Source: Pirellulaceae bacterium (GTDB lineage: Bacteria > Planctomycetota > Planctomycetia > Pirellulales > Pirellulaceae). Taken from it: a DNA stretch of 48,008 nucleotides. The stretch spans positions 1 to 48,008 of the forward strand of contig JAQWSU010000048.1 in assembly GCA_029243025.1 (NCBI GenBank), written 5' to 3'. Every line of letters begins with the position of its first letter. The first letter of the stretch is position 1. Below are positions 1 through 9,367 of this stretch, in pieces. Position numbers and translations under genes: made by a program. The notes beneath the pieces are model-generated. The model did no database searches. It saw only the letters and a list, made by a program, of their open reading frames with translations, and was not told the origin of the DNA.

Positions 1-307
1 TTTCGTTGCTGACGTCCATACCACTAGAGGTCATCGCCCAGCCGCAACCTGGGCCGCAAGAATCTTGGGCAAAGTAGGCGAAGAAGCCGGCATCATCGTT
101 AACGACTCGGGCAAGTATGCAAGCTGCCATGACCTTCGACGAACCGCACTGCAGAACTGGTTAGACGCTGGGCAAGACTCGGAAACTATTCAGTTTCTAG
201 CCCGTCATGCTAGTTTCGCGACCACGCAGAAATACTACGTCGAAAACAAAGCAGACATCATCGCTGAGCGATTTCGTCAGGTACAGTCTAGGTACAACGG
301 TAGCTGA
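1..307 (+). CDS. Tyrosine recombinase/integrase, C-terminal fragment (cut by window edge)
   Basis: The frame is open from base 2, so the gene starts outside the window and only about 101 C-terminal residues are visible. They carry the second half of a tyrosine recombinase catalytic domain: HDLRRT is the H-x-x-R box, and LARHASFATTQKYY matches the usual LxGHxxxxTTxxYY segment, giving the second His-box position and the Tyr nucleophile. Such enzymes cut and rejoin DNA at specific sites, as phage or island integrases or as Xer-type resolvases. The long spacing and the YYVENKADI tail look more like an element integrase than XerC/D, but the N-terminal half is not visible. No attachment site or tRNA is seen beside it. 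It converges on the hydrolase gene ending at 333. Confidence 0.85.
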   Translation, partial: FVADVHTTRGHRPAATWAARILGKVGEEAGIIVNDSGKYASCHDLRRTALQNWLDAGQDSETIQFLARHASFATTQKYYVENKADIIAERFRQVQSRYNGS

Positions 308-332
308 AACGCTATGTATAGAGTCTAGGCCT

Positions 333-1391
333 TTAGATTTGCAAACACATGCCTTCTTTGGCAACTTCGACGCGGCAATCGTCAGGGCTGCGGCCCTTGT
401 CGACGAGTAGATTTTGAGCGAGCTTGACAGCCATCGTTTCAATTTCGACGAGATCCTGGTCGGTTCGTTGAGGATCATGATGTCCCAGGTGCAGTCGTCG
501 AACTCCCGCCGCAACGGCGCTCTGAACCGAAGATTCGATTGTGCTGTGCCCCCATCCACGTCGACTCATGGCTGACTTGCCTGAAACCCCTTCTTCTCCC
601 TCATATTCGGCCTGACGGTACTGCGCATCGGCATAAAGCAGGCTGGCGTTTTTCGCAAAATGGGTCAGTGTCGGATCTGGCGTCTCCGCCTGTTCGTGGT
701 CGGATGCGAACACGACCGAGCTTGAACCGCGCTCAAATCGGTAACCAACGCAGTCTCCGGGATGATTTAGAGTGCATGTGTGGATTTCAAGGTCTTCGAG
801 TTGGACGGTTTGGTCTACCGACAGTGGCTGCAACCGTTTGACGCCCTTCAATTGATCGAAGTCAATCGGAAAGTAGGTTTGTCGAAGTGAAGAATGCGAT
901 CCAAACAAGGTGGTGAGGCTGTCCAGCACATGTTGAGGAGCCCAAATTGTTACGCTATTGGCCGCATCAAAAAATGGCTCCGCAAAAGCTGTTGCCAGCG
1001 TGTGATCCATATGGGCGTGCGTGATGAACAGATTGGCTTCGCGATTTCCTTTGTAGTCTTTCGCATTCCAGACTCGATTTAGGTGAGCTCCTAAATTTCG
1101 GAGTCCGCTACCGGCGTCGACAATACACAGCGTGTTGGGTGTTTGAATTTGGATGCAGCTTGTATTACCACCGAGGGTTGAGCAGCGATCTGTCGGCACG
1201 TTCTGACGGATCATTCGTTCGATCTCATGACGTGAAATCTGTTTGTCACGGTAATGATCGAGCTGATTTGTATCTCGTAAGTATTCAAGCGTCGATGCAA
1301 TTTTTTGGCCGACGTCGTCTGGCGTTAGCGGACGTGGAATGGTTCCGGTCGTACCCCAGTATCGGATTTCGAAGTCGTACCGTTCAGTCAT
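333..1391 (-). CDS. MBL-fold metal-dependent hydrolase, PhnP / cyclic-phosphodiesterase-like
   Basis: This 352-residue protein has a metallo-beta-lactamase fold. HAHMDH (about residues 125-130) is the dinuclear metal motif HxHxDH. Further ligands are likely in NHPGDCVGYRFE, the Asp of ASDHE and the C-terminal HLGHHDP. The YWGTTGTIP start, LGGNTSC segment and GWGHST...AGVRRLHLGHHDP end match the family of PhnP-like phosphoribosyl cyclic phosphodiesterases and class III cyclic-nucleotide phosphodiesterases. Roughly 50 residues lie between GTTGTIP and LGGNTS, longer than I expect for the family. I chose the ATG at 1391 because family similarity starts at MTERYDFEIRYWGT; the frame stays open upstream to 1709 but that part has no recognisable content and would overlap the next gene's start. 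No strong Shine-Dalgarno is visible. The substrate cannot be told. Confidence 0.82.
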   Translation of the reverse strand: MTERYDFEIRYWGTTGTIPRPLTPDDVGQKIASTLEYLRDTNQLDHYRDKQISRHEIERMIRQNVPTDRCSTLGGNTSCIQIQTPNTLCIVDAGSGLRNLGAHLNRVWNAKDYKGNREANLFITHAHMDHTLATAFAEPFFDAANSVTIWAPQHVLDSLTTLFGSHSSLRQTYFPIDFDQLKGVKRLQPLSVDQTVQLEDLEIHTCTLNHPGDCVGYRFERGSSSVVFASDHEQAETPDPTLTHFAKNASLLYADAQYRQAEYEGEEGVSGKSAMSRRGWGHSTIESSVQSAVAAGVRRLHLGHHDPQRTDQDLVEIETMAVKLAQNLLVDKGRSPDDCRVEVAKEGMCLQI

Positions 1392-1718
1392 GAGTTCGCA
1401 ATATGGATGTCCAAGGATGCACGCGTTGGGCTGCATTGTACCCCGGATCTGACTCGATGTTTGTCCTGGCAGTTCGTGATCCGGCCAATCGGCGTCATTT
1501 TTCGCGCCGTTCGAATTCGAACGGTGGGTTGGATTCTGGTATACTGGGCAGGTAACACGATCGGTCTGTCTGAGTGGGTAGAAATTTGTCGCGATCTGAT
1601 CGTGATTGCGGGAATTCCTCCCCAAGCAAAGATTTTTGTCAAACCACGTTGATTTTGGAAACAGCTGCTGTTGGCTGGTTTTCCTTGCTTTGCCCAGCCA
1701 CCAACCCATTTGATTGCG
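1392..1718. other. Divergent intergenic region, 327 bp
   Basis: This lies between the starts of the MBL hydrolase (-) and the first PSCyt gene (+) and should hold both promoters. It is open in more than one frame, but none of the peptides looks real. I see no clear paired -35/-10, hairpin or repeat. Confidence 0.5.
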
Positions 1719-4700
1719 ATGAAATCAACAAACTCTTTCGTCGTTCCTCTCCTTTTCGTCTCGATACTCCCCGTCTTTTGTGTGGCGAGCGAGGCGCCTG
1801 ATTACCAACGGGATGTCCGTCAAATTTTGTCGGATAAGTGTTACGCCTGTCACGGACCGGACGAGCAGTCGCGCGAAGCCGATTTGAGACTTGATCGACG
1901 TGAAGATGCTTTACATGTTCTCTCGCCTGATACGCCTGCCGAGAGCGAATTATTGTTACGTATCATCAGCCAAGATCCGGATGTGCGCATGCCGCCGCCT
2001 GATAGCAAAAGGAGCTTGTCATCGGCCGAAATTAAGATTCTCAGAGAGTGGATCGAAGCGTCTGCGCCTTTCGAGCAACATTGGTCGTTTCAGCCGCTTC
2101 GCTCGATCCCACCACCTCAAGTCAAGTCACAGCAATGGGTAACCAATCCGATCGATGCGTTCGTGTTAAATAAACTTGAACGTGCCGAACTCACACCCGC
2201 GACAGAGGCGGAACGTGAACAGTTGATCCGTCGCGTTAGTTTTGATCTCACCGGCTTGCCTCCAACGCTCGATGAAATACGTTCGTTTCGGAATGATCAA
2301 TCGCCCGGTGCGTACGAGCGAATGGTTGACTCATTTTTAGAGAAGCCGCAATACGGCGAGCGAATGGCGGCGACCTGGCTGGATATTGCTCGCTATTCAG
2401 ACACCTATGGATATCAAGTCGATCGCGATCGATTTGTTTGGCCATGGCGAGACTGGGTTCTTAAGGCATTCAATGACAACATGCCGTATGACCAGTTCAT
2501 CATCAAGCAATTAGCGGGTGACCTGTTGCCGAATGCGACTGATCAGGATGTGTTGGCGACCACCTTCAATCGATTACATCCGCAAAAGGTCGAGGGTGGA
2601 AGTACGCCGGAAGAATTTCGGGTTGAGTATGTGGCGGATCGGAATCACACCTTTGCAACCGCTTTTCTAGGGTTGACTCTTGAATGCGCTCGCTGCCATG
2701 ACCATAAGTATGATCCCATCACGCAAAGCGAGTATTACCAATTCTTTGCGTTCTTCAACACGATCGATGAGGCGGGGCTTTACTCCTATTTTACCTCTTC
2801 TGTTCCGACACCAACGCTCTTGTTGGGTGACGAAGCCACGCGTCGCTCGCGAGCAGAATCCGAACAACTTATTACTCATGCCGAGCGCGATTTGGATGCC
2901 TTTATTGCGAAACGCCATGAGTCGTTTGAGGGCTGGTTGTCTGAACGTCCTCAGCAGGTTGAGATGGTGGGGCAAGTCGCTCACCGTAGTTTTGACGAAC
3001 CAATGGAAGGTGCGAATCACACGGTGGAAGGTCGGTTTGACAAGGCCGTGCGAATGTCGGGTGATGATGGAATCAGTTTGAAAGTGGGCAACTTCAGTCG
3101 TAACCAGCCCTTTACTGTCTCGCTTTGGATCCGGGTTCCGGATGTGAAAGAGAGGGCCGTCGTATTTCACCGATCGCGGGCTTGGACCGATGCGGGCAGT
3201 CGCGGTTACCAATTACTTTTAGAAGATGGCAAGCTCAGCGCATCCTTGATTCATTTTTGGCCGGGTAATGCCATTCGGGTACGGTCGATCAATCCGGTTG
3301 CGGTGAATGAATGGACACACGTTGTTATGTCCTACGATGGTTCCAGTACTGCTTCGGGGTTGAAGCTCTTTGTCGGCGGGCTGCCGGCTGATGTCGATCA
3401 AGTGCGGGACAATTTGTACAAAAATATCACGGGAGGGGGTGGTGACAATATTGTGATTGGCCAGCGGTTTCGCGATCGTGGCTTCACCGACGGCGAGGTG
3501 GACGAATTTCGTGTCTATGATCGTGAACTGACTGAGATCGAAGTGGCCCAGCTATTCGATGGAAAAACACTGGAAAGCAGTTTGCAAACGCCCGCCGCTC
3601 AACTGACCGGAAGCCAGCGTCAGGCTTTGTTTGCCTATTATTTAGCGACGGTTGACTTGGAATATAAGGAGCGGTTAGCGAGTTTGCAGGAGCTACGTCA
3701 AAATCGCAGCAAGATGGTGGATGGTGTTCAAGAAATTATGGTCATGCGCGAGATGACACGCCCGCGCAGGACTTATCGACTCGAGCGTGGTGCTTATGAT
3801 GCACCTGCCGAACAAGTGACAGCCGATACCCCCGATTCCTTACCTGAATTTCCCGCAGGACAGCCACGCAATCGATTGGGATTGGCACGTTGGCTGACTG
3901 GGGCGAATCACCCTTTAACTTCTCGCGTCGCTGTGAATCGATTGTGGCAGCAGTGTTTTGGGCAGGGGCTGGTTCGAACGCCCGAGGATTTTGGCAGCCA
4001 AGGTGAGATCCCCTCACATCAAGAACTGTTGGACTGGCTCGCTTTTCGATTTGTGGATTCCGGTTGGGATGTAAAGCAATTACTAAAACTGATGGTCATG
4101 TCCTCAACTTACCGTCAAAGCTCCGCTGCCGGTGACCTGATGGAAATCGATCCCGAGAATCTGTTGTTAGCTCGAGCTCCAACCTATCGCCGATCAGCTG
4201 AAATGATCCGAGACAACGCACTTGCGGTCAGTGGCCTGCTCGAACAAAAGATAGGTGGGGCGCCAGTCAAGCCCTACGAGGTGGCCGTTTCTTTTAAGCC
4301 GCTCAAACGCGACTCCGGAAAGGGGCTCTATCGTCGCAGTCTTTACACCTTCTGGAAACGAACGGCGCCAGCACCTGTGATGATGACGCTGGATGCGGCG
4401 AAACGGGAGGTTTGTGTCGTAAAACGTGAACGGACCTCTTCACCGCTTCAGGCGCTGGTTTTATTGAACGATCCTCAGTTCGTTGAAGCGGCCCGGGTCA
4501 TGGCCGAGCGCCTGTTGCAAAAGTTGGGTGATCAACCTGCCGAGATTGTCCGCGAAGCTTTTGAAGAACTGACGAGCCGTGCGGCGACTGAGCGGGAAGT
4601 GCAAATTTTGATCCGCTTATGGGATCAGCAGTTGAAATATTTTCAAGCAAACCCGAAACGTACGGCTGCTTTTTTGCAGATGGGAGATTCGGCGCAAGAC

Positions 4701-4787
4701 GAATCGCTCGATGCGGCCACCGTGGCGGCCGCAGCCAGTGTGATGAGTACGTTACTGAACTATGACGAATGTGTTGTGAAACGTTAG
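1719..4787 (+). CDS. Secreted PSCyt1-DUF1549-LamG-DUF1553 protein (planctomycete cytochrome family), pair 1
   Basis: The 1022-residue protein begins with a hydrophobic signal peptide (MKSTNSFVVPLLFVSILPVF). PSCyt1 follows, with a c-type haem-like CYACHG at residues 41-46 and MPPP at 91-94 as a possible axial Met. The DUF1549/PSCyt2 domain (about 140-350) contains a second CxxCH in CARCHDHKYDP (C323, C326, H327). A LamG/concanavalin-like insert occupies about 425-620 and ends with the typical DEFRVYDRELTEIEVAQLF. DUF1553/PSD1 fills about 720-1010. Start chosen at ATG 1719: an upstream in-frame ATG would only add sequence before the signal peptide. The DUF1501 gene starts 53 bp downstream and is probably co-transcribed. 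Haem attachment and a carbohydrate-related role are inferences from domains; no substrate is proven. Of the three copies here, only this one has LamG. Confidence 0.92.
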   Translation: MKSTNSFVVPLLFVSILPVFCVASEAPDYQRDVRQILSDKCYACHGPDEQSREADLRLDRREDALHVLSPDTPAESELLLRIISQDPDVRMPPPDSKRSLSSAEIKILREWIEASAPFEQHWSFQPLRSIPPPQVKSQQWVTNPIDAFVLNKLERAELTPATEAEREQLIRRVSFDLTGLPPTLDEIRSFRNDQSPGAYERMVDSFLEKPQYGERMAATWLDIARYSDTYGYQVDRDRFVWPWRDWVLKAFNDNMPYDQFIIKQLAGDLLPNATDQDVLATTFNRLHPQKVEGGSTPEEFRVEYVADRNHTFATAFLGLTLECARCHDHKYDPITQSEYYQFFAFFNTIDEAGLYSYFTSSVPTPTLLLGDEATRRSRAESEQLITHAERDLDAFIAKRHESFEGWLSERPQQVEMVGQVAHRSFDEPMEGANHTVEGRFDKAVRMSGDDGISLKVGNFSRNQPFTVSLWIRVPDVKERAVVFHRSRAWTDAGSRGYQLLLEDGKLSASLIHFWPGNAIRVRSINPVAVNEWTHVVMSYDGSSTASGLKLFVGGLPADVDQVRDNLYKNITGGGGDNIVIGQRFRDRGFTDGEVDEFRVYDRELTEIEVAQLFDGKTLESSLQTPAAQLTGSQRQALFAYYLATVDLEYKERLASLQELRQNRSKMVDGVQEIMVMREMTRPRRTYRLERGAYDAPAEQVTADTPDSLPEFPAGQPRNRLGLARWLTGANHPLTSRVAVNRLWQQCFGQGLVRTPEDFGSQGEIPSHQELLDWLAFRFVDSGWDVKQLLKLMVMSSTYRQSSAAGDLMEIDPENLLLARAPTYRRSAEMIRDNALAVSGLLEQKIGGAPVKPYEVAVSFKPLKRDSGKGLYRRSLYTFWKRTAPAPVMMTLDAAKREVCVVKRERTSSPLQALVLLNDPQFVEAARVMAERLLQKLGDQPAEIVREAFEELTSRAATEREVQILIRLWDQQLKYFQANPKRTAAFLQMGDSAQDESLDAATVAAAASVMSTLLNYDECVVKR

Positions 4788-4840
4788 TTATTCACGACGA
4801 TCGTTAGTGAGATGTTTTCACGCTTTAAACCGATAGGGAA

Positions 4841-6289
4841 ATGCAGATGGCAACTCACTCGTGTGTTGGCTACGAAGATTCGCAAGGGATGACCAGGCGT
4901 GGTTTTTGGTCGCGATTTGGTATGGGGCTCGGAGCCGTTGCGCTCGGTGACCTTATGCATCGCGATCTCTCGGCTGCTAATTCGACCACGCTTTTGCCTC
5001 ATTTTCCGCAACGGGCAAAGCGAGTGATTTACCTGTTTCAGAGTGGTGGTCCATCCCAAATGGACTTGTATGATTACAAGCCACTTCTCAACCAAAAACA
5101 TGGAACGGAATTGCCCGAAGAAATTCGTCGTGGGCAACGGCTGACGGCGATGTCTGGGAACCAAGCCAGTTTGCCGCTTGCAGGTTCGCCTTTCAAGTTT
5201 GCTCAACATGGGGACAGTGGTGCGTGGATCAGCGATTTGTTGCCCCATACGTCAACCGTTGCTGATGATCTTTGCTTCGTTAAGTCGATGCATACTGAAG
5301 CGATCAATCATGGGCCGGCAGTGACCTATCTTCAGACGGGATCGCAGTTCCCAGGACGACCTAGTATGGGGGCGTGGCTCAACTATGGCTTGGGTGCCGA
5401 GACGGAGAATTTGCCCGCCTTTGTCGTGATGGTAACAAAAAACAAAGGTGGCCAACCGCTTGTCTCCCGCCTGTGGGGTAACGGGTTCCTACCTTCTAAG
5501 TATCAAGGTGTGCGGTTTCGATCCGGAAAGGATCCGGTGCTGTATCTGAGCAATCCTGAGGGTATTGATGCGGCGAGCCGTCGACGAATGTTGGATGCTC
5601 TAAACCAACTTCATCAAAACGAGATGCGGCAGAACCAAGATCCGGAAATCGAAAATCGAATTGCTCAATACGAACTTGCGTTCCGAATGCAAGATTCCGT
5701 GCCAGAAGCGACCGATTTATCGAATGAGCCTGAGTACGTCTTCAAGGAATACGGAGATGATGCCAAAAACCCCGGCAGCTTCGCGGCAAACTGTTTGCTG
5801 GCGCGTCGTTTGGCGGAACGAGGGGTGCGATTTATTCAGCTTTATCACCCGGGCTGGGATCAACATGGGGGACTGCCGTCCGGGATAAAGAACCAGTGTC
5901 GAGAAACGGATCAGCCGGCCGCCGCGCTTGTACGGGACTTGAAACGACGCGGTTTGTTAGAGGACACGCTTGTGGTTTGGGGGGGCGAGTTTGGACGCAC
6001 GAATTATTGCCAGGGCAAACTTTCAGGCAATAACTTCGGACGGGATCATCACCCTCGCTGTTTCACGATGTGGATGGCCGGAGGCGGCATTCAGCCGGGA
6101 GTAAGTTACGGGCAAACCGACGAATACGGTTACAACGTCGCTGAAAACCCGGTGCATATCCATGATCTGCACGCGACTCTCTTGCATTTGTTGGGAATCG
6201 ACCATGAGCGACTTACCTTTAAGTACCAAGGTCGACGATTTCGGTTGACCGACGTAAAAGGCGAGCTTGTCAAACCGATCATCGCTTAA
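4841..6289 (+). CDS. Tat-exported DUF1501 protein, pair 1
   Basis: This 482-residue DUF1501 protein belongs to a planctomycete-rich family distantly related to the alkaline phosphatase/sulfatase fold. TRRGFW near residue 20, followed by a hydrophobic stretch ([13 protein letters not shown]), is a twin-arginine export signal, so the protein probably folds before export. Family segments visible in order are [63 protein letters not shown] and [21 protein letters not shown]. The Asp/His-rich GWDQHG and GRDHHP are candidate metal or catalytic sites by analogy. Start is the ATG at 4841, preceded by GGGAAA; the ATG two codons later is an alternative. It ends 28 bp before the convergent polA stop. 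Confidence 0.92.
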   Translation: MQMATHSCVGYEDSQGMTRRGFWSRFGMGLGAVALGDLMHRDLSAANSTTLLPHFPQRAKRVIYLFQSGGPSQMDLYDYKPLLNQKHGTELPEEIRRGQRLTAMSGNQASLPLAGSPFKFAQHGDSGAWISDLLPHTSTVADDLCFVKSMHTEAINHGPAVTYLQTGSQFPGRPSMGAWLNYGLGAETENLPAFVVMVTKNKGGQPLVSRLWGNGFLPSKYQGVRFRSGKDPVLYLSNPEGIDAASRRRMLDALNQLHQNEMRQNQDPEIENRIAQYELAFRMQDSVPEATDLSNEPEYVFKEYGDDAKNPGSFAANCLLARRLAERGVRFIQLYHPGWDQHGGLPSGIKNQCRETDQPAAALVRDLKRRGLLEDTLVVWGGEFGRTNYCQGKLSGNNFGRDHHPRCFTMWMAGGGIQPGVSYGQTDEYGYNVAENPVHIHDLHATLLHLLGIDHERLTFKYQGRRFRLTDVKGELVKPIIA

Positions 6290-6317
6290 ACCAACCGAGT
6301 CGTTTGGCAGCGTTTGG

Positions 6318-9137
6318 CTAATGGGCTTCGAGCCAGTTCTGGCCGACGCCCATCTCGACAACAATTGGCACTTTCATCGGAAGAGCGCTTTTCATACATG
6401 CCTCGATGCGTGGAATCACGGTTTCGCGTTCTGGTCGATAAAGGTCGAAAACAAGTTCATCATGGACCGTTAGCAACATCTTGGTCTTGAAATCACCTGC
6501 TCGGAGTTCCTGATCGATTTTGATCATTGCTAGTTTGAGTAGATCTGCGGCTGTTCCTTGAATTGGACTGTTCATTGCCAGCCGTTCGGCCGCTCCACGA
6601 ACAGAGAAATTCTTCGAGTTAATATCTCGCAGATACCGGCGGCGACCCGTCATCGTCTTGACGTAGCCATGTTCTCGGGCGTATTCGATGGTCTGATCGA
6701 TGTAAGCCTGCACGCCAGGGTATTTTTCGAAATAGTTTTTGATGAGTGAAGATGCTTCTTTGCGAGGAATATTTAGTCGTTGTTGAAGCCCAAAAGCCGA
6801 GATGCCATAGATAATGCCGAAATTGACCGTCTTGGCCTTGTCTCGCATTTCTCGTGTAACTTCCTCCATCTGAACCTTGTAAACCTTGGACGCGGTCACG
6901 GCGTGGATGTCGGTATTTGTGTTGAAGGCATCCAGCATGCCTTCGTCTTCGCTCAATTCCGCCATGATGCGTAATTCGATTTGCGAGTAATCGGCGGCCA
7001 GCAACAGGTACTCGTCATTGCGAGAGATAAACGCGGCACGAATTTCTCGCCCTCGCTCCTTGCGAACGGGAATGGTTTGCAGATTGGGGTTATTCGATTG
7101 CATGCGCCCCGTGGCGGTCCAAGCTTGGCTATAGTGCGTATGAATGCGCCCTGACTTTTCGTCTACCGCCTCTGGCAACTGGTCGACATAAACCGTCTTC
7201 AGTTTGACGGCACTCCGATAATCCATGACGTCTCGGACAATTTGATGTCGGCTGCTTAAACGAATTAGTTCTGCTTCTCGTGTCGAGTATTGTCCTGTCG
7301 GCGTTTTCTTGGGGTTTTCCTCGATCTGCAATTCCTCGTAGAGGACGACGCCCAATTGTTTGGGGGAATCAATGTTGAACTCGTGGCCAGCAGCTTCGAA
7401 AATGCGACTCTGGAGTGATTCGATCTCTTGCGCTAGCTGTTTTGAGTAGGCATGTAATGCATCTGTATCGATTCGAATGCCTTCGTATTCCATCCTGACC
7501 AGCACAGGAATCAATGGGCACTCAACGTCATAGCAAACTTGAGCCACACCACGTTTTTCAATGTCAGGACGAATTAGATTGCTGAGTTGTAGGGTGATAT
7601 CGGCATCTTCACACGCGTATTCGGCGATCTGATCGAGAGGCACGTCTCGCATGTTTTTTTGCTCTTTGTCGCGTTCCCCAATGAGATCGCGGGTGGGGAT
7701 TGGCTTGTAGCTGAGATAGAGATTTGCCAAATAGTCGAGACCATGTTTCATTTCAGGCTCTTTCATTGAATGAGCCAGCATCGTGTCAAATAATCGTCCC
7801 TTGACTTCGATTCCATGCCATTGAAGCAGCGTGATGTCATACTTCAGGTTATGACCGATTTTTTCGATCTTTTCATTTTCGAAAAAAGGCCGGAATTCAT
7901 CGAATAACTCCAAGGTGGCAGATCGATCTTCAGGGCAGACAACATAGAACCCCGTATGTGGAGTGCATGAAAACGCGAGTCCGAGTGGAGCTGCAGTGCG
8001 TGCATCCAAGCCGGTCGTCTCCGTGTCAAAGCAGACCGCGGTTTGATCGAGCAAGGTTTCGAGCAGTTCTGCACGCTCGGTTTCGGAGCGGATGATTTTG
8101 TAGTCGTGTGGTGTTGTTTCGATTGTTTCATATTCTTCAGGGACGTCGTCAAAAAGAGTGGCTTGAATCTCTTTTTCGCGTTTCTCGCGAATGACGGCTG
8201 TCCGTGTTGCGCTGGCGGAAAATGAGTTTCCAAACAAGCGTTTGCCAAGGCCATCAAATTCGAGTTCGATAAACAGTTCTTTGAGAGCCTCTTTGTCATA
8301 GTTTTGGAATTCAAAATCCGTGAGTGAGCTCTCGTGGGGAACATCGGTGATGATGGTGACGAGTTCTTTGGATAGAAGGGCTTGGTCCGCAAATGTTTCG
8401 ACTCGCTCCTTTTGCTTGCCCTTGAGTTTGTCTGTGTTTTTTAGCAGGTTTTCGACTGTATCGTATTGAGCAATCAGCTTCTGTGCCGTTTTTTCACCGA
8501 TGCCAGGCACTCCCGGTACGTTGTCAGAGCTATCCCCCATCAAACCCAAAATGTCGATGACTTGATCAACTCGTTTGATTTTCCAGCGTTCCAGGATTTC
8601 TTCGACACCCAGCATTTCAAACGTCGCGCCTTGACGACCAGGTCTCCAGATCCAGGTTTTGTCACTCACCAGTTGATGGTAATCCTTGTCAGGAGTTACC
8701 AAGAAGGACTCATAGCCCTCGTCCGCCGCTTCGTAAGCGATCGTTCCGATCACGTCGTCGGCTTCGAATCCGGGTAGCCGGATAATTGGCATGCGAAACG
8801 CTTCCAGCAATCGAAAGACGTAAGGGATTTGAGCACGGAGATCTTCCGGCATTTCTTGCCGCTGTGCTTTATATTCCTCATACATCTTGTGCCGATGCGT
8901 TGGGTCGGATGTGTCAAAGGCGGCGCCAATGTGTGTCGGTGATTCGCGTTTGATAAGATCGAGTAGCGTGTTGCAAAAGCCAAATACCGCGGAGGTGCAC
9001 AAGCCACTTGAGGTATGCCTGGGGCTCCGAACGAGCGCGAAGTGGGCTCGGTAGATCAACGCCATCCCATCCAACAGGAATAGACGTTTTCGCGGATTGC
9101 GATCGGAATCCTCTTGAGCCGCGGACGACTTGGCCAT
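6318..9137 (-). CDS. polA: DNA polymerase I with 5'-nuclease and intact 3'-5' exonuclease
   Basis: The 939-residue protein has all three Pol I domains. The 5'-nuclease (about 18-310) shows LFLLDGMALIYRAHFAL, GFEADDVIG, VTPDKDYHQL and the helix-hairpin-helix GDSSDNVPGVPGIGEKTAQ. The proofreading domain (about 350-545) keeps all acidic motifs: FDTETTGL (Exo I), GHNLKYDITLL (Exo II) and YACEDADIT (Exo III). The polymerase domain has motif A LAADYSQIELR (about 714-724), motif B RDKAKTVNFGIIYG and motif C VHDELVFD (about 891-898). It fills Okazaki fragment gaps and repair patches in the cytoplasm. GAGGAGG lies about 5 nt before the ATG, which fixes the start. It is divergent from the gamma-glutamyltransferase gene with 230 bp between them. 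Confidence 0.98.
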   Translation of the reverse strand: MAKSSAAQEDSDRNPRKRLFLLDGMALIYRAHFALVRSPRHTSSGLCTSAVFGFCNTLLDLIKRESPTHIGAAFDTSDPTHRHKMYEEYKAQRQEMPEDLRAQIPYVFRLLEAFRMPIIRLPGFEADDVIGTIAYEAADEGYESFLVTPDKDYHQLVSDKTWIWRPGRQGATFEMLGVEEILERWKIKRVDQVIDILGLMGDSSDNVPGVPGIGEKTAQKLIAQYDTVENLLKNTDKLKGKQKERVETFADQALLSKELVTIITDVPHESSLTDFEFQNYDKEALKELFIELEFDGLGKRLFGNSFSASATRTAVIREKREKEIQATLFDDVPEEYETIETTPHDYKIIRSETERAELLETLLDQTAVCFDTETTGLDARTAAPLGLAFSCTPHTGFYVVCPEDRSATLELFDEFRPFFENEKIEKIGHNLKYDITLLQWHGIEVKGRLFDTMLAHSMKEPEMKHGLDYLANLYLSYKPIPTRDLIGERDKEQKNMRDVPLDQIAEYACEDADITLQLSNLIRPDIEKRGVAQVCYDVECPLIPVLVRMEYEGIRIDTDALHAYSKQLAQEIESLQSRIFEAAGHEFNIDSPKQLGVVLYEELQIEENPKKTPTGQYSTREAELIRLSSRHQIVRDVMDYRSAVKLKTVYVDQLPEAVDEKSGRIHTHYSQAWTATGRMQSNNPNLQTIPVRKERGREIRAAFISRNDEYLLLAADYSQIELRIMAELSEDEGMLDAFNTNTDIHAVTASKVYKVQMEEVTREMRDKAKTVNFGIIYGISAFGLQQRLNIPRKEASSLIKNYFEKYPGVQAYIDQTIEYAREHGYVKTMTGRRRYLRDINSKNFSVRGAAERLAMNSPIQGTAADLLKLAMIKIDQELRAGDFKTKMLLTVHDELVFDLYRPERETVIPRIEACMKSALPMKVPIVVEMGVGQNWLEAH

Positions 9138-9367
9138 CGCGACCTCCTCATAATCGTGCTTGAAGCGGAAAACCGTATGATAAGATTGGCTTGGGTCGGG
9201 CGGTAGGTGGCGATCGCATGGTTCAGCTCACTGCGATCTCGCTGAGCTACCGCATTTCACCGGCCCACTCGTGTTGACCTGCTTGCGGCGGCCGTTGGAA
9301 TTGTGATCGCAAGTCATTCGAATTCTTCTGCAGCATCGATTATGATGGCCCTAGGAGGACTTTTTCT

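Noticed and set aside
1-332. Integrative element boundary with attachment site
   Set aside because: Only the recombinase C-terminus is present; no tRNA end or flanking direct repeat can be seen within the window.
2667-3212. 181-codon minus-strand frame opposite the first PSCyt gene
   Set aside because: Antisense shadow of a well-supported gene with no family signal.
7844-8392. 182-codon minus-strand frame inside polA
   Set aside because: Same-strand shifted frame within the 5'-nuclease and exonuclease coding region; sequence is low in motifs and polA is fully supported.
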